Assembly (NCBI GenBank): GCA_017522105.1
Contig: JAFXAA010000012.1
Location: 1-51,069, forward strand
Origin: Bacteroidales bacterium
Lineage (GTDB): Bacteria > Bacteroidota > Bacteroidia > Bacteroidales > P3
Direction: 5' to 3'
Length of the DNA: 51,069 nucleotides
This document shows positions 1 through 8,230 of the stretch, one piece after another. Position 1 is the stretch's first letter; the number at the start of each line of letters is the position of its first letter. The translations under genes were made by a program, and so were the position numbers. The notes under the pieces are model-generated. The model was not told the origin of the DNA. It saw only the letters and a list, made by a program, of their open reading frames with translations, and did no database searches.

Positions 1-88
1 GTATATCTAAATCATACATCAGACTAAATTCTAATCCATTATATTCAGCAGTCAGTCCCAAACCAAATTCGCCACCGATTTTATTCAA
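1..88 (-). CDS. possible partial ORF at left edge, AT-rich
   Basis: Reading leftwards from a TTG at 88 there is an open frame to the window edge. It gives a short glycine- and aromatic-rich peptide (starting around [17 protein letters not shown], then alternating hydrophobic residues) that looks like the strands of an outer membrane beta-barrel. The DNA here is much richer in A and T than the rest of the window. The frame overlaps the last three codons of rho. It could be the start of a small gene, a remnant of one, or chance. Only about 29 codons are visible, so no function can be given. Confidence 0.2.
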   Translation of the reverse strand, partial: MNKIGGEFGLGLTAEYNGLEFSLMYDLDI

Positions 89-2039
89 AGCCTAATTTGT
101 CCATGGTGTAGAGGAACTCCTCGTTGGAGCGGGTGTGCGCCATCTGCTTCTGGAGGAACTCCATGGCCTCGACGGGTGTGAGGTCGGTGAGGTGGTTGCG
201 GAGGACGACGCTGCGTGCCAGTATGTCGGGCTTGACGAGGAGGTCGTCGCGGCGTGTGCTGGAGGCCGTGAGGTCGATGGCGGGGTAGATGCGCTTGTTG
301 GCGAGCTTGCGGTCGAGTTGCAGCTCCATGTTGCCGGTGCCCTTGAACTCCTCGAAGATGACGTCGTCCATCTTGGAGCCGGTGTCGGTGAGGGCTGTGG
401 CTATGATGGTCAGGGAACCGCCGCCCTCGATGTTGCGCGCCGCGCCGAAGAAGCGCTTGGGCTTCTGCAGGGCGTTGGCCTCGACGCCGCCGCTGAGCAC
501 TTTGCCCGAGGCGGGCTGCACGGTGTTGTAGGCGCGGGCCAGGCGGGTGATGGAGTCGAGGACTATCATCACGTCGTGGCCGCACTCGGTGAGGCGTTTG
601 GCCTTCTCCAGTACGATGTTGGCTATGCGCACGTGGCGGTCGGCGGGCTCGTCGAAGGTGGAGGCTATGACCTCGGCCTTGACGGAGCGCTGCATGTCGG
701 TGACCTCCTCGGGGCGCTCGTCGATGAGGAGCACCATGAGGTAGACCTCGGGGTGGTTGTAGGCTATGGCGTTGGCGATTTCCTTGAGGAGGGTCGTCTT
801 GCCGGTCTTGGGCTGTGCCACGATGAGGCCGCGCTGGCCCTTGCCGATGGGCGTGAAGAGGTCTATGATGCGCGTGGAGAGCGTCTCCTGCGGGTGGCCC
901 GTGAGCTTGAACTTCTGGTCGGGGAAGAGGGGCGTCATGGACTCGAAGGGGATGCGGTCGCGGATCTGGTCGGGGGCGAGGCCGTTGATTTCAATGAACT
1001 TCACCATGGGGAAGAACTTGTCGCCCTCGCGCGGGGGGCGCACGGTGCCGCGGATGGTGTCGCCGCTCTTGAGGCCATAGTTGCGTATCTGCTGCGGCGA
1101 GATGTAGATGTCGTCGGGGCTGGTGAGGTAGTTGAAGTCCGACGAGCGGAGGAAGCCGTAGCCGTCGGGCACCATCTCGAGGACTCCCTCGGCCTCGATG
1201 ACGCCCTCGTACTCGAAGGCGAAGCGGCGGTGCTTGCCGTTGCCGCCGTTCTTGTCCTGCTGGTCGGCGGCCTTGACGTCAGCCTTGGGCTCCTGCACGG
1301 GTTCCGCCTTGGGCTTGGCCTCGGCTTTGGGCTGCTGCTGGGCCTTGGGGGCTTCGGCCTTGGCGTCAGGCTTGGCGGCGGGCTGCTGGGGCTGTTCTTC
1401 GGCCTGCGCTGTGGCGGGGGCTGCCGCTGCGGGCTGCTGCCCTTCCTCGGGCAGGGGGTTCTTGCGCGGACGGCCGCGCTTGCGCTTGGCGGGCTGCGCC
1501 GGTGCTTCGGCGGCGGCATCGGGGGCGGCGGCAGGCTCGGCGACGGCGGCGGCGGGTTGCGGCGCGGCCTCGGCAGCGGCGTCCGCAGGCTGGGCGGACT
1601 GCACGGCGGGGCGCAGGAAACGGCCGTCGGGGCTCAGGATGTCGGGCACCGTGGGCACCGTGGGCATCTCAAGGTCCTTGATGCTGAACGACGGCGCCTG
1701 GGGCTCGGCGGCCTCGCGCACGGGGCGCTGGGGCTGCTCCTGGGCTTGCTCGCGGGGCTGCTCCTTGGCACGGTTGCGGCGGTGCACCTCGGGGTTGTTC
1801 ATGGACGACTCGGCGAGGAGTTGCGGCTTGAGGTGCTGACGGCGGGGACGCTGCCCTTCGGCGGCGTCGGCAGCCTTGGGCTGCTGCGGCTCGGGCACAG
1901 AGGCCTGACGGTCAAGGATTCGGTAGATAAGTTCTTTCTGGTCAAGATTGACTGCTTTCATGCGTGAAAGACCGAGTTGTTCGGCTATACCGATAAGGTC
2001 AATTTGGGCTTTTGCCTCCAGTTCTGCTTTACTGTACAT
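81..2039 (-). CDS. rho: transcription termination factor Rho
   Basis: Hexameric RNA-dependent ATPase that ends transcription by translocating along nascent RNA. The 652-residue product has a Rho_N-like helical start (1-45), then a disordered Ala/Pro/Gln/Lys-rich stretch (about 46-272), an RNA-binding OB fold (about 280-365, with [10 protein letters not shown]), and a RecA-type motor with Walker [10 protein letters not shown] at about 408-416. E. coli Rho is about 420 residues; the difference is the insertion. Inside it is [11 protein letters not shown] (about 185-195), which resembles an AT-hook. Known: Bacteroidetes Rho proteins often carry such insertions, and in Bacteroides thetaiotaomicron the disordered region drives phase separation. 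Transcribed alone, divergently from gcvH; a TATCTTTG element lies about 80 bp upstream. Identity is certain; the role of the insertion here is inferred. Confidence 0.97.
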   Translation of the reverse strand: MYSKAELEAKAQIDLIGIAEQLGLSRMKAVNLDQKELIYRILDRQASVPEPQQPKAADAAEGQRPRRQHLKPQLLAESSMNNPEVHRRNRAKEQPREQAQEQPQRPVREAAEPQAPSFSIKDLEMPTVPTVPDILSPDGRFLRPAVQSAQPADAAAEAAPQPAAAVAEPAAAPDAAAEAPAQPAKRKRGRPRKNPLPEEGQQPAAAAPATAQAEEQPQQPAAKPDAKAEAPKAQQQPKAEAKPKAEPVQEPKADVKAADQQDKNGGNGKHRRFAFEYEGVIEAEGVLEMVPDGYGFLRSSDFNYLTSPDDIYISPQQIRNYGLKSGDTIRGTVRPPREGDKFFPMVKFIEINGLAPDQIRDRIPFESMTPLFPDQKFKLTGHPQETLSTRIIDLFTPIGKGQRGLIVAQPKTGKTTLLKEIANAIAYNHPEVYLMVLLIDERPEEVTDMQRSVKAEVIASTFDEPADRHVRIANIVLEKAKRLTECGHDVMIVLDSITRLARAYNTVQPASGKVLSGGVEANALQKPKRFFGAARNIEGGGSLTIIATALTDTGSKMDDVIFEEFKGTGNMELQLDRKLANKRIYPAIDLTASSTRRDDLLVKPDILARSVVLRNHLTDLTPVEAMEFLQKQMAHTRSNEEFLYTMDKLGFE

Positions 2040-2121
2040 GGGGATAATAATAAAATTTCAGACGGATTATCAACACTGCGACAGAGCCTTACGGCGCACG
2101 GTGTCTCAACGTTTGACGGTG

Positions 2122-2129
2122 CAAAGATA
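2122..2129 (-). promoter_or_regulatory. -7 element for rho
   Basis: On the minus strand this reads TATCTTTG, a match to the Bacteroidetes -7 consensus TAnnTTTG, placed about 80 bp before the rho start. The matching -33 element is weak. Confidence 0.5.
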
Positions 2130-2192
2130 CACATTTTTTGCAAATTATCGAAAAAAAGTTGCCCGGAAGGGCTGTAATTTAAAAAAAAGGTG

Positions 2193-2200
2193 TACTTTTG
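2193..2200 (+). promoter_or_regulatory. -7 element for gcvH
   Basis: TACTTTTG matches TAnnTTTG and lies 45 bp before the gcvH ATG. I see no clear TTTG at the -33 position. Confidence 0.55.
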
Positions 2201-2244
2201 CATTTTGGAGAAATGAATAATTATTAACTTAATAACGTAAGAAC

Positions 2245-2622
2245 ATGAACATTCCTGCAAATCTGAAGTACACCCAGGACGATGAATGGGTGAGAGTAGA
2301 AGGCGAATTTGCTTTCGTTGGTATCACTGACTATGCCCAGCACGAGCTTGGCGACATCGTGTTTGTCGACGTCACCTGCGAGGGCGACACCGTCGAGGCC
2401 GGCGAGGCTTTCGGCAGCGTGGAGGCCGTGAAGACCGTGGCCGACCTGCTGATGCCCGTCAAAGGCGAGGTGGTGGAGTTCAACAGCGCCCTGGAGGATG
2501 CCAGCGCCATCAACGCCGACCCCTACGGCAACGGCTGGATCATCAAGGTGAAGCCCGAGAACATGGCCGACATCGACGCCCTGATGGACGCCGAAGCCTA
2601 CAAGGCCAAAATCGGTGCGTAA
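2245..2622 (+). CDS. gcvH: glycine cleavage system H protein
   Basis: Lipoyl carrier protein that shuttles the aminomethyl group between the P, T and L proteins of the glycine cleavage system in the cytoplasm. The 125-residue length is normal for the family. The lipoylated lysine is expected at Lys63, in [11 protein letters not shown], matching the family motif ESVKA. The DEWVRVEG start and [10 protein letters not shown] near the C-terminus are also typical. The other gcv genes are not in this window, so the gene is monocistronic here: its own TACTTTTG element lies upstream and a bidirectional terminator follows. A 9-bp tandem repeat and a 14-A run sit between the stop codon and the terminator. 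Confidence 0.96.
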   Translation: MNIPANLKYTQDDEWVRVEGEFAFVGITDYAQHELGDIVFVDVTCEGDTVEAGEAFGSVEAVKTVADLLMPVKGEVVEFNSALEDASAINADPYGNGWIIKVKPENMADIDALMDAEAYKAKIGA

Positions 2623-2630
2623 GAAAAGAT

Positions 2631-2668
2631 AGTTAGACTAGTTAGACTAGTTTAACTAGTTGAACTAG
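2631..2668 (+). repeat. 9-bp tandem repeat, AGTTNRACT type
   Basis: Four consecutive 9-mers read AGTTAGACT, AGTTAGACT, AGTTTAACT and AGTTGAACT, followed by AG and a run of 14 A (2669-2682). Each unit is nearly self-complementary. It lies directly after the gcvH stop. A related 9-bp block is found inside nqrA at 25831-25857. Confidence 0.8.
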
Positions 2669-2683
2669 AAAAAAAAAAAAAAT

Positions 2684-2716
2684 CAAGGCCGGCGCAGATG
2701 CGTCGGCCTTGGTTTT
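2684..2716. terminator. bidirectional terminator between gcvH and ilvE
   Basis: CAAGGCCGGCG pairs with CGTCGGCCTTG (one G-T pair) around a short loop. T-rich sequence follows on the plus strand (GGTTTTTGC), and the 14-A tract on the left gives a U-run for the minus-strand transcript. It therefore serves gcvH and, from the other side, ilvE. Confidence 0.8.
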
Positions 2717-2732
2717 TGCTTTTATTGCCTGT

Positions 2733-3746
2733 TTAGTCCATGACGGTGTTCCAGCCGTGCTTGTCCTCGGCCTCGCCGAGCTGGATGGCGCGGAGGGCGT
2801 TGTAGAGCTTGGTGCTGTAGGGGCCAGGCTCCTTGCCGAAGACGTAGCTCTTGCCGGTCTCGGGGTCGTCGAGGCGCTCGATGGGGCTGATGACGGCGGC
2901 GGTACCGCAAGCACCGGCCTCCTGGAAGGTGCTGAGCTCTTCGACGTCGATGGGACGACGCTCGACTTTCATGCCCATGTCCTCGGCGAGCTGCATGAGG
3001 CTCTTGTTGGTGATGGAGGGCAGGATGGAGGTGCTCTTCGGGGTGATGTAGGCACCGTCCTTGATGCCGAAGAAGTTGGCAGCGCCGGCTTCGTCGACAT
3101 ACTTCTTCTCCTTGGCGTCGAGATAGAACTCGCAGGCGTACTGGCCACCGTGGCAAGCCTCGACGTGTGCGCGCAGCGAAGCAGCGTAGTTGCCGCCGAC
3201 CTTGTAGATGCCGGTGCCGAGAGGGGCGCTGCGGTCGTACTTGCGGGTGATGAAGTAGGGGTTGGCCTTGAAGCCGCCCTTGAAGTAGGGGCCCACGGGA
3301 GTGACGAAGATGAGGAAGAGGTACTCGTCGGCGGGCTTGACACCCACGGTGATGCCGGTGCCGATGAGCAGCGGACGGAGGTAGAGGCTGGCGCCGGTGC
3401 CATAGGGCGGGATGAAGCGCTCGTTGAGCTTGATGACGCGCTTGCACATCTCGACGAACTTCTCGGTGCTGAGCTCGGGCATCATGATGCCGCGGCAGGT
3501 GCTCTGCAGACGCTCGGCGTTGGCTTCGGGACGGAAGATGCGGATCTTGCCATCCTTGCAGCGGTAGGCTTTCAGGCCCTCAAAAGCTTCCTGGCCATAG
3601 TGCAGGCTGGAAGCAGCCATGTGCATTTCGATGTGCTCGGAGGAGGAAACCTCGATTTCGCCCCACTGGCCGTTGCGATACCAGCAGCGGACATTGTAAT
3701 CCGTTTTTACGTAACCAAACGGAAGGTTTTGCCAATCTATATTCAT
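2733..3746 (-). CDS. ilvE: branched-chain amino acid aminotransferase
   Basis: PLP enzyme that exchanges amino groups between leucine, isoleucine or valine and 2-oxoglutarate, the last step of branched-chain amino acid synthesis. The 337 residues match the larger BCAT class (about 340 residues, as in eukaryotes and many Bacteroidetes). SLHYGQEAFEGLKAYR (47-62) is the class signature. The Schiff-base lysine is Lys182 in GTGIYKVGGNYA, and Glu219 in DEAGAANFF is the conserved PLP contact. GAYITPKSTSILPSIT follows, as expected. The gene is monocistronic, converges on gcvH, and has a TATCTTTG element upstream. Confidence 0.96.
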   Translation of the reverse strand: MNIDWQNLPFGYVKTDYNVRCWYRNGQWGEIEVSSSEHIEMHMAASSLHYGQEAFEGLKAYRCKDGKIRIFRPEANAERLQSTCRGIMMPELSTEKFVEMCKRVIKLNERFIPPYGTGASLYLRPLLIGTGITVGVKPADEYLFLIFVTPVGPYFKGGFKANPYFITRKYDRSAPLGTGIYKVGGNYAASLRAHVEACHGGQYACEFYLDAKEKKYVDEAGAANFFGIKDGAYITPKSTSILPSITNKSLMQLAEDMGMKVERRPIDVEELSTFQEAGACGTAAVISPIERLDDPETGKSYVFGKEPGPYSTKLYNALRAIQLGEAEDKHGWNTVMD

Positions 3747-3792
3747 GTTTGTTAATTTATTATGTTATTAACTGATTGAATTAACGTAGAGG

Positions 3793-3800
3793 CAAAGATA
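3793..3800 (-). promoter_or_regulatory. -7 element for ilvE
   Basis: Minus-strand TATCTTTG, about 45 bp before the ilvE start. The -33 region is only a T-run ending in CG. Confidence 0.5.
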
Positions 3801-3829
3801 TAAAAAAAATGTGAAATGCGAAAAAAAAT

Positions 3830-3860
3830 TTTGCCATGTCAGAAAAAGTGTGTAATTTTG
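3830..3860 (+). promoter_or_regulatory. promoter of tRNA-Ile2 / ruvX unit
   Basis: TTTG at 3830-3833, a 19-nt spacer, then TAATTTTG at 3853-3860: both parts of the Bacteroidetes promoter at the right distance. The tRNA begins 57 nt after the -7 element. Confidence 0.75.
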
Positions 3861-3917
3861 CAGCCGATTTCAGAGAGGTATGGATGGCGTAAAAGCCTGA
3901 TAAACCAACAAGAAATC

Positions 3918-3991
3918 GGCCCCTTAGCTCAGTCGGTTAGAGCAGCTGACTCATAATCAGCGGGTCCTTGGTTCGAGCCCGAGAGGGGCCA
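3918..3991 (+). tRNA. tRNA-Ile (CAT anticodon, lysidine type)
   Basis: A full 74-nt cloverleaf: acceptor GGCCCCT/AGGGGCC, D stem GCTC/GAGC, anticodon stem GCTGA/TCAGC with loop CTCATAA, T stem CTTGG/CCGAG with loop TTCGAGC, and discriminator A at 3991. The anticodon is CAT (3952-3954). The GGCCCC acceptor and GGCCCCTTAGCTCAG start match bacterial tRNA-Ile2 (ileX type), whose C34 is changed to lysidine by TilS so that it reads AUA, rather than elongator tRNA-Met. CCA is not encoded. The 3' end is only four nucleotides from the ruvX ATG. Confidence 0.9.
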
Positions 3992-3995
3992 CAGA

Positions 3996-4409
3996 ATGGG
4001 TCGTATAATGGCCATAGACTACGGAAAAGTACGCACGGGGTTGGCGGTAACCGACCCCGTGCGTATTATTGCCACCGCCCTGACAACGGTGGAGACCCCC
4101 ACCCTGCTCCAATACCTAAAGGAGTATTGCGCGCGCGAAGAGGTGGACACCTTTGTGGTTGGTGTGGCCAAGCACATGGACGGAAGCCCGAGCGAGTCCA
4201 TGCAGCTCATAGAGCCCTTCGTGGAGAGGCTGAAAGCAGCATTTCCAGACAAGGAGGTGGCGCGCATAGACGAGCGCTTCACGTCGAAAATGGCCTTCCA
4301 GGCTATGATAGACAGCGGAATGAAGAAGAAAGACAGACGAGACAAAGGAACGATAGACAAGATTGCGGCGACCATCATGCTGCAAGACTATATGAGGATG
4401 AGCGAATAG
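3996..4409 (+). CDS. ruvX: RuvX/YqgF-type Holliday junction resolvase-like nuclease
   Basis: RNase H-fold protein of the YqgF family, linked in bacteria to pre-16S rRNA 5' maturation and to Holliday junction resolution. It has 137 residues, normal for the family. The first acidic site is in MAIDYGKVRTGLA, the middle motif in VVGVAKHMDGSPSE, and the last in RIDERFTSKMA. The first ATG (3996) lies four nucleotides after the tRNA; a second in-frame ATG at 4008 gives MAIDYG, close to the usual family start. After tRNA 3' processing the transcript would be nearly leaderless. The next gene, def, begins 41 nt downstream and probably shares the transcript. Confidence 0.93.
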   Translation: MGRIMAIDYGKVRTGLAVTDPVRIIATALTTVETPTLLQYLKEYCAREEVDTFVVGVAKHMDGSPSESMQLIEPFVERLKAAFPDKEVARIDERFTSKMAFQAMIDSGMKKKDRRDKGTIDKIAATIMLQDYMRMSE

Positions 4410-4450
4410 TGGTTGGCGAAAAATAATCAACGAAATAAAAGGACAAACAA

Positions 4451-5020
4451 ATGATACTACCTATAGTTGGCTACGGCCATCCGACACTGCGCAAAGTGGC
4501 GCAGCCCATCAACAAGGACTACCCGAACCTGAAGGAGCTGGTGGCGAACATGTACGAGACGATGTACAACGCCGACGGCGTGGGACTTGCCGCCCCTCAG
4601 GTGGACCTGTCGATCAGGGTGGTGGTGATAGGCTTCCGCCCATACGACGAAAAGACCGACACCTACGGTGAAGTAACTGAGCAACACACGCTGATAAACC
4701 CTGAGATAGTGGAATTCGGCGCGCAGAAAGACTACTTCAACGAAGGTTGCCTCTCGGTACCTGACATACACGAAGACGTGCTGAGGCCCACGACGGTGAA
4801 GGTCCACTACTGGGATGAAGACTGGCAGGAGCACACCGACGACGCCACGGGCCTTTACGCCCGCGTGGTGCAGCACGAAGTGGACCACCTGGACGGCAAA
4901 GTGTTCACCGACCGCTTGAGCAGCCTGCGCAAGACGTTGCTGAAGCGCAAACTCAACGAAATAGCGGCAGGCAAGATACGCACGCGCTACAAAATGAAAC
5001 AAACAAATAAAAAACAATAG
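4451..5020 (+). CDS. def: peptide deformylase
   Basis: Metalloenzyme that removes the N-formyl group from nascent proteins. All three family motifs are present in the 189 residues: GVGLAAPQ (43-50), EGCLSVP (98-104, metal ligand Cys100) and HEVDH (142-146, two His ligands and the catalytic Glu). A charged tail (KRKLNEIAAGKIRTRYKMK) ends the protein, as is common in Bacteroidetes. It lies in the run ruvX, def, TPR lipoprotein, PPDK-like gene, with gaps of 41 and 5 nt and then an overlap. Confidence 0.97.
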   Translation: MILPIVGYGHPTLRKVAQPINKDYPNLKELVANMYETMYNADGVGLAAPQVDLSIRVVVIGFRPYDEKTDTYGEVTEQHTLINPEIVEFGAQKDYFNEGCLSVPDIHEDVLRPTTVKVHYWDEDWQEHTDDATGLYARVVQHEVDHLDGKVFTDRLSSLRKTLLKRKLNEIAAGKIRTRYKMKQTNKKQ

Positions 5021-5025
5021 AGAAT

Positions 5026-5553
5026 ATGAAAAAAATACTCACCCTGATAGCCGGCGTTGTGCTCATGGCAGCCTGCAGCACGCCCGACCGAGAAAAGGAG
5101 ATTAAGGCCATAGCCGAACATGAGCAGATGCTCTCGGCCATTGACGTCAGCAGCGACGACAAAGCCGCCATGGACATGCTTGCCATGTACCGCCAATTTG
5201 CCGCCCACTTCCCCGAAGACAGCCTCGCGCCAGCCTACATGACACGTGCCGCCGACCTCTGCATCAACCTGGGCAAGAGCGACGATGCTGTAGAGCTGCT
5301 GGACAGCGTCATCAGCCAATATCCGGGATACGAAGACATTGCCGGATGCTACTTCCTCAAAGGCTATGCCTATGAAAGCGCAGAACAGTATGAGGAAGCC
5401 AAGGAGGCCTATACATACTTCGTGGAGAACTACCCCGACCACTACCTGGCAGCAGACACCAAGGTTATGCTCAACTATATAGGCATGAGCCCCGAGGCGA
5501 TGTTTGACGCCATCATGGCCAACGCCACAGACCAGAACCTGGCACAAGAATGA
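5026..5553 (+). CDS. TPR-containing lipoprotein
   Basis: 175 residues with a lipoprotein signal (MKKILTLIAGVVLMAACS, lipid-bearing Cys at 17). The rest is helical with TPR-like pairs: AAMDMLAMYRQFAAHFPED, SDDAVELLDSVISQYPGYED and QYEEAKEAYTYFVENYPDHY, the last two having the W/Y-A-F pattern of TPR helices. It is probably tethered to a membrane facing the periplasm and binds another protein. It starts 5 nt after def and its stop overlaps the next start (ATGA at 5550-5553), so the two are probably translationally coupled. The exact function is unknown. Confidence 0.85.
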   Translation: MKKILTLIAGVVLMAACSTPDREKEIKAIAEHEQMLSAIDVSSDDKAAMDMLAMYRQFAAHFPEDSLAPAYMTRAADLCINLGKSDDAVELLDSVISQYPGYEDIAGCYFLKGYAYESAEQYEEAKEAYTYFVENYPDHYLAADTKVMLNYIGMSPEAMFDAIMANATDQNLAQE

Positions 5554-8222
5554 AGGTAGCGTCATTCCGCATAAGGGCCAGCTACCCGAACTACTTTATG
5601 GTGAACCTCTATGCCCAAAAAGGCATAGAGGTTTTCAACCATGACAGCGAGGATCCGGAGAACACGCTGGAAGGCAACAAGCCCGGCACAGTGATGTACC
5701 GCCTTGAAGGCGACAGCACAGACACAGTGCGGGAGTTCCCCCCGAGATGGTACGACATGTACAGGCTGCTCCGCCTGTCGGGAGAGAAGAAAAAGCACTT
5801 CCTTGAGATGCTGCTCGAAGAGCGCGAAAACGGCGTGGCTCCGGCGGAACTCACGGAAAGCCGCAAAGCATTCCGCGAAGAGTGCCAGCAGTATGTCACA
5901 AACCACCCACTGGTTGACAACGACTGTCTTATAACCACCCTGACAAGCGGAGAATTCACCGACGAGGGCATCAGCTACAAAGGACGCATGCTCCTCGACC
6001 TGACACGCAACAGCTACCCCGTGCCAGACTTCTGCATCATCACCGCCAAGGCTTTCTCGCAGCCGGAACGACTGAGCCAGCTGATGGAGCTGGCCATCCA
6101 CGACCTTGAGATTATGACAAAGTGCACGCTTGGCGACAGCCACAACCCCTTGGTGTTTGCCATCCGATGCGCCATGCCACAGTACATACCAGGCCTGATG
6201 CCCACGCTGCTCAATATCGGCGTCACCAGGACGGCACACGAGGCCCTCCGCAAGATGTATGACGACACCATGGCCAACAGGGTATACCTCAGCACGCTGC
6301 ACTCCATAGCCGAAATGCTTGGCATCGAGCACAAATACCAACGCTCCGACATTAGCCTAAGTGCCCAAGCACAACAGGAACGCATCGGTGAACTGGAGAA
6401 AAGAATATGCAACGTTGACGAAAGGCTGACCTCCGACGCCCACTACCAGGCACTACGCCTCACGCAGTACGTGCGCAAGTTCTATGAGGAGAACTCCGAC
6501 CTCATACTAACCTTCATGCAGGGCAAGCAGGCTTTCCCAAGCCTAATACTGCAACGCATGGTCTGGACCATCGGCAACAACGAGAGCTACCCCGGTGTCC
6601 TGTACAGCCGCCATTCCCGCACAGGCAGCGGAAAACAGATTGAGAGCTACCGCAACATATTCGGCGAGGAAATAATGACAGGCGATGTCACTACCGACGA
6701 CCTCGCCTACCACGACCGCAACGAGATAAGGCACCAATTCCCGGCAGTATATCACTTCGACCCACTGCTCAAGAAACTCGAAGCCCGGTACAAGACCCCC
6801 GTCACCATAGAGTTCGCCGTCGAGACACGCCCGCACCAACTGAGTCTCTTCTCCGTACTCCAACTCAACGCCTCGGAGATGACCGGCAGGGCTGCGCTCG
6901 TATCGGCCATAAACCTCAGAAAAGAAGGTCATATAGACGACATCCACGTCATGGACCTTATAAAGCCATACCACCTGCGTCAGATAGTATCGGCTTCCAT
7001 TGACGACAAATCCCTGTCCAAGCTGCAATTCTTTGGCCACGGCTTAAGTGTGCTGCCCCGCACCGCCATATCGGCACGCCTCTGCTTCTCCATAGGCAAA
7101 GCCCGCGAACTGAAAGCCAAGGGCGACAACGTGTGCCTGTGTCAGGAACATTTTGTCCCAGAAGACACCATCACCCTCAACGAAGTTGACGCAATCTTGA
7201 GCATGATGCCTGCCGCAATACACGTGGTCACCGCATGTCGCGGATATGGCATCCCGGCATTCATGGACCTCCACGCATACGGCATAAGCATCAAGGGAGA
7301 CACTATCGTGAACGACAACGGCGTAAGTATAAAAGAAGGCGAGACACTGACGGTGAGCTCGCGACGGCAGCACATATACAAAGGAGCCGCAGATTACCGC
7401 CCGGCCCGATTCACCAAGTACCTACAAGGGGCCCCTGTCGAACTCTCCGTCGAAGAGAAAAGCTTCTTCGAGGAGATGAAGGTGGCTTACCTTCATTACC
7501 AGCGCATCGTAAACTCCCAGCAAGCCCTCTACATCACTGACATAAACAAGCTGGCGCGCCTCATCAGGTGCGACCTGCACGACAAACCGAAAAAGGCCGC
7601 CGACATCGTCAACAGTTGGTACGAGACACGTCCCGACGACTATGTCGACGGCGTGCTGAAGAGCCGCATGGGCGACCACAACGACCAAAGCCGCCTGTTC
7701 AACCTGCTCACCACCGAACGTAAAATAGACTTCTTCAGGCGCATATACAGGATTTGTGTATCCAAAGGCATTTCCGGACTCACCGCCGGAAGCTTCATGA
7801 TTGGCCGCTTCACAGCACGTCCGCTACCCGTGGAGATGTGGCAAGCTCTCGAAGACGAGACCATTGCTTTCCTCCTCAACGAGTACGTGCTGTATGAAAA
7901 GTACCAACAAGTGCTGCAGGAGGTGGGCGAAATCAAGCTTGCACGTGCCCACAGCCGCATTGAGACCGAAGGAATAGACAACATGGTGCTACGCAATTTC
8001 GACCTCAGCAACTTCATCCCCCTCCTCTACGCCAACCGCGATTGGGGCAAAATAGAAGACGCTCTTGAAAACTTGGATCACCAGGACAACACACACCTGC
8101 TTGTCGAAATGCTCAACAAACCCATCGAGGAAATATTCGACATGAGCACATCCTGGAAACGGGCTTTGGTTGAAGAGACGCTGAAAAGTGCCACCTACGG
8201 CTCATCCAGCAAGTTAAGTTAA
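5550..8222 (+). CDS. PPDK-like protein lacking the PEP/pyruvate barrel
   Basis: An 890-residue cytoplasmic protein resembling the ATP-grasp and phosphohistidine domains of pyruvate phosphate dikinase after an N-terminal segment of about 130 residues. Matches seen: Lys144 in YKGRMLLDLTRNSYPVPDF (like KGANLAEM..GLPVPPGF), Arg206 in VFAIRCAMPQYIPGLM (like SVRSGA..MPGMM), LYSRHSRTGSG (346-360 area), IEFAVE with Glu421, Gln438 in VLQLN, and the swivelling domain with His558 in AAIHVVTACRGYGIPAF, aligned with the catalytic His of TSHAAVVARGMG. The Asp normally two residues before Glu421 is Thr419, and the Arg after the Gln is Asn440. No C-terminal PEP/pyruvate TIM barrel follows; the last 270 residues are unlike it. 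It may phosphorylate its own His and pass the phosphate to an unknown acceptor, or be a degenerate enzyme. The start overlaps the TPR lipoprotein stop. Confidence 0.75.
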   Translation: MKVASFRIRASYPNYFMVNLYAQKGIEVFNHDSEDPENTLEGNKPGTVMYRLEGDSTDTVREFPPRWYDMYRLLRLSGEKKKHFLEMLLEERENGVAPAELTESRKAFREECQQYVTNHPLVDNDCLITTLTSGEFTDEGISYKGRMLLDLTRNSYPVPDFCIITAKAFSQPERLSQLMELAIHDLEIMTKCTLGDSHNPLVFAIRCAMPQYIPGLMPTLLNIGVTRTAHEALRKMYDDTMANRVYLSTLHSIAEMLGIEHKYQRSDISLSAQAQQERIGELEKRICNVDERLTSDAHYQALRLTQYVRKFYEENSDLILTFMQGKQAFPSLILQRMVWTIGNNESYPGVLYSRHSRTGSGKQIESYRNIFGEEIMTGDVTTDDLAYHDRNEIRHQFPAVYHFDPLLKKLEARYKTPVTIEFAVETRPHQLSLFSVLQLNASEMTGRAALVSAINLRKEGHIDDIHVMDLIKPYHLRQIVSASIDDKSLSKLQFFGHGLSVLPRTAISARLCFSIGKARELKAKGDNVCLCQEHFVPEDTITLNEVDAILSMMPAAIHVVTACRGYGIPAFMDLHAYGISIKGDTIVNDNGVSIKEGETLTVSSRRQHIYKGAADYRPARFTKYLQGAPVELSVEEKSFFEEMKVAYLHYQRIVNSQQALYITDINKLARLIRCDLHDKPKKAADIVNSWYETRPDDYVDGVLKSRMGDHNDQSRLFNLLTTERKIDFFRRIYRICVSKGISGLTAGSFMIGRFTARPLPVEMWQALEDETIAFLLNEYVLYEKYQQVLQEVGEIKLARAHSRIETEGIDNMVLRNFDLSNFIPLLYANRDWGKIEDALENLDHQDNTHLLVEMLNKPIEEIFDMSTSWKRALVEETLKSATYGSSSKLS

Positions 8223-8230
8223 GCCCGCAC

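Noticed and set aside
135-1967. 610-codon open frame on the plus strand opposite rho
   Set aside because: It is the mirror of rho codon bias in GC-rich DNA: Leu/Gly/Val-rich translation, no signal or domain, no promoter. The same applies to the long antisense frames opposite ligA, the TPR protein, sdhA and nadE.
3918-3991. Elongator tRNA-Met
   Set aside because: The CAT anticodon fits, but the GGCCCC acceptor and overall sequence match bacterial tRNA-Ile2, which also has CAT.
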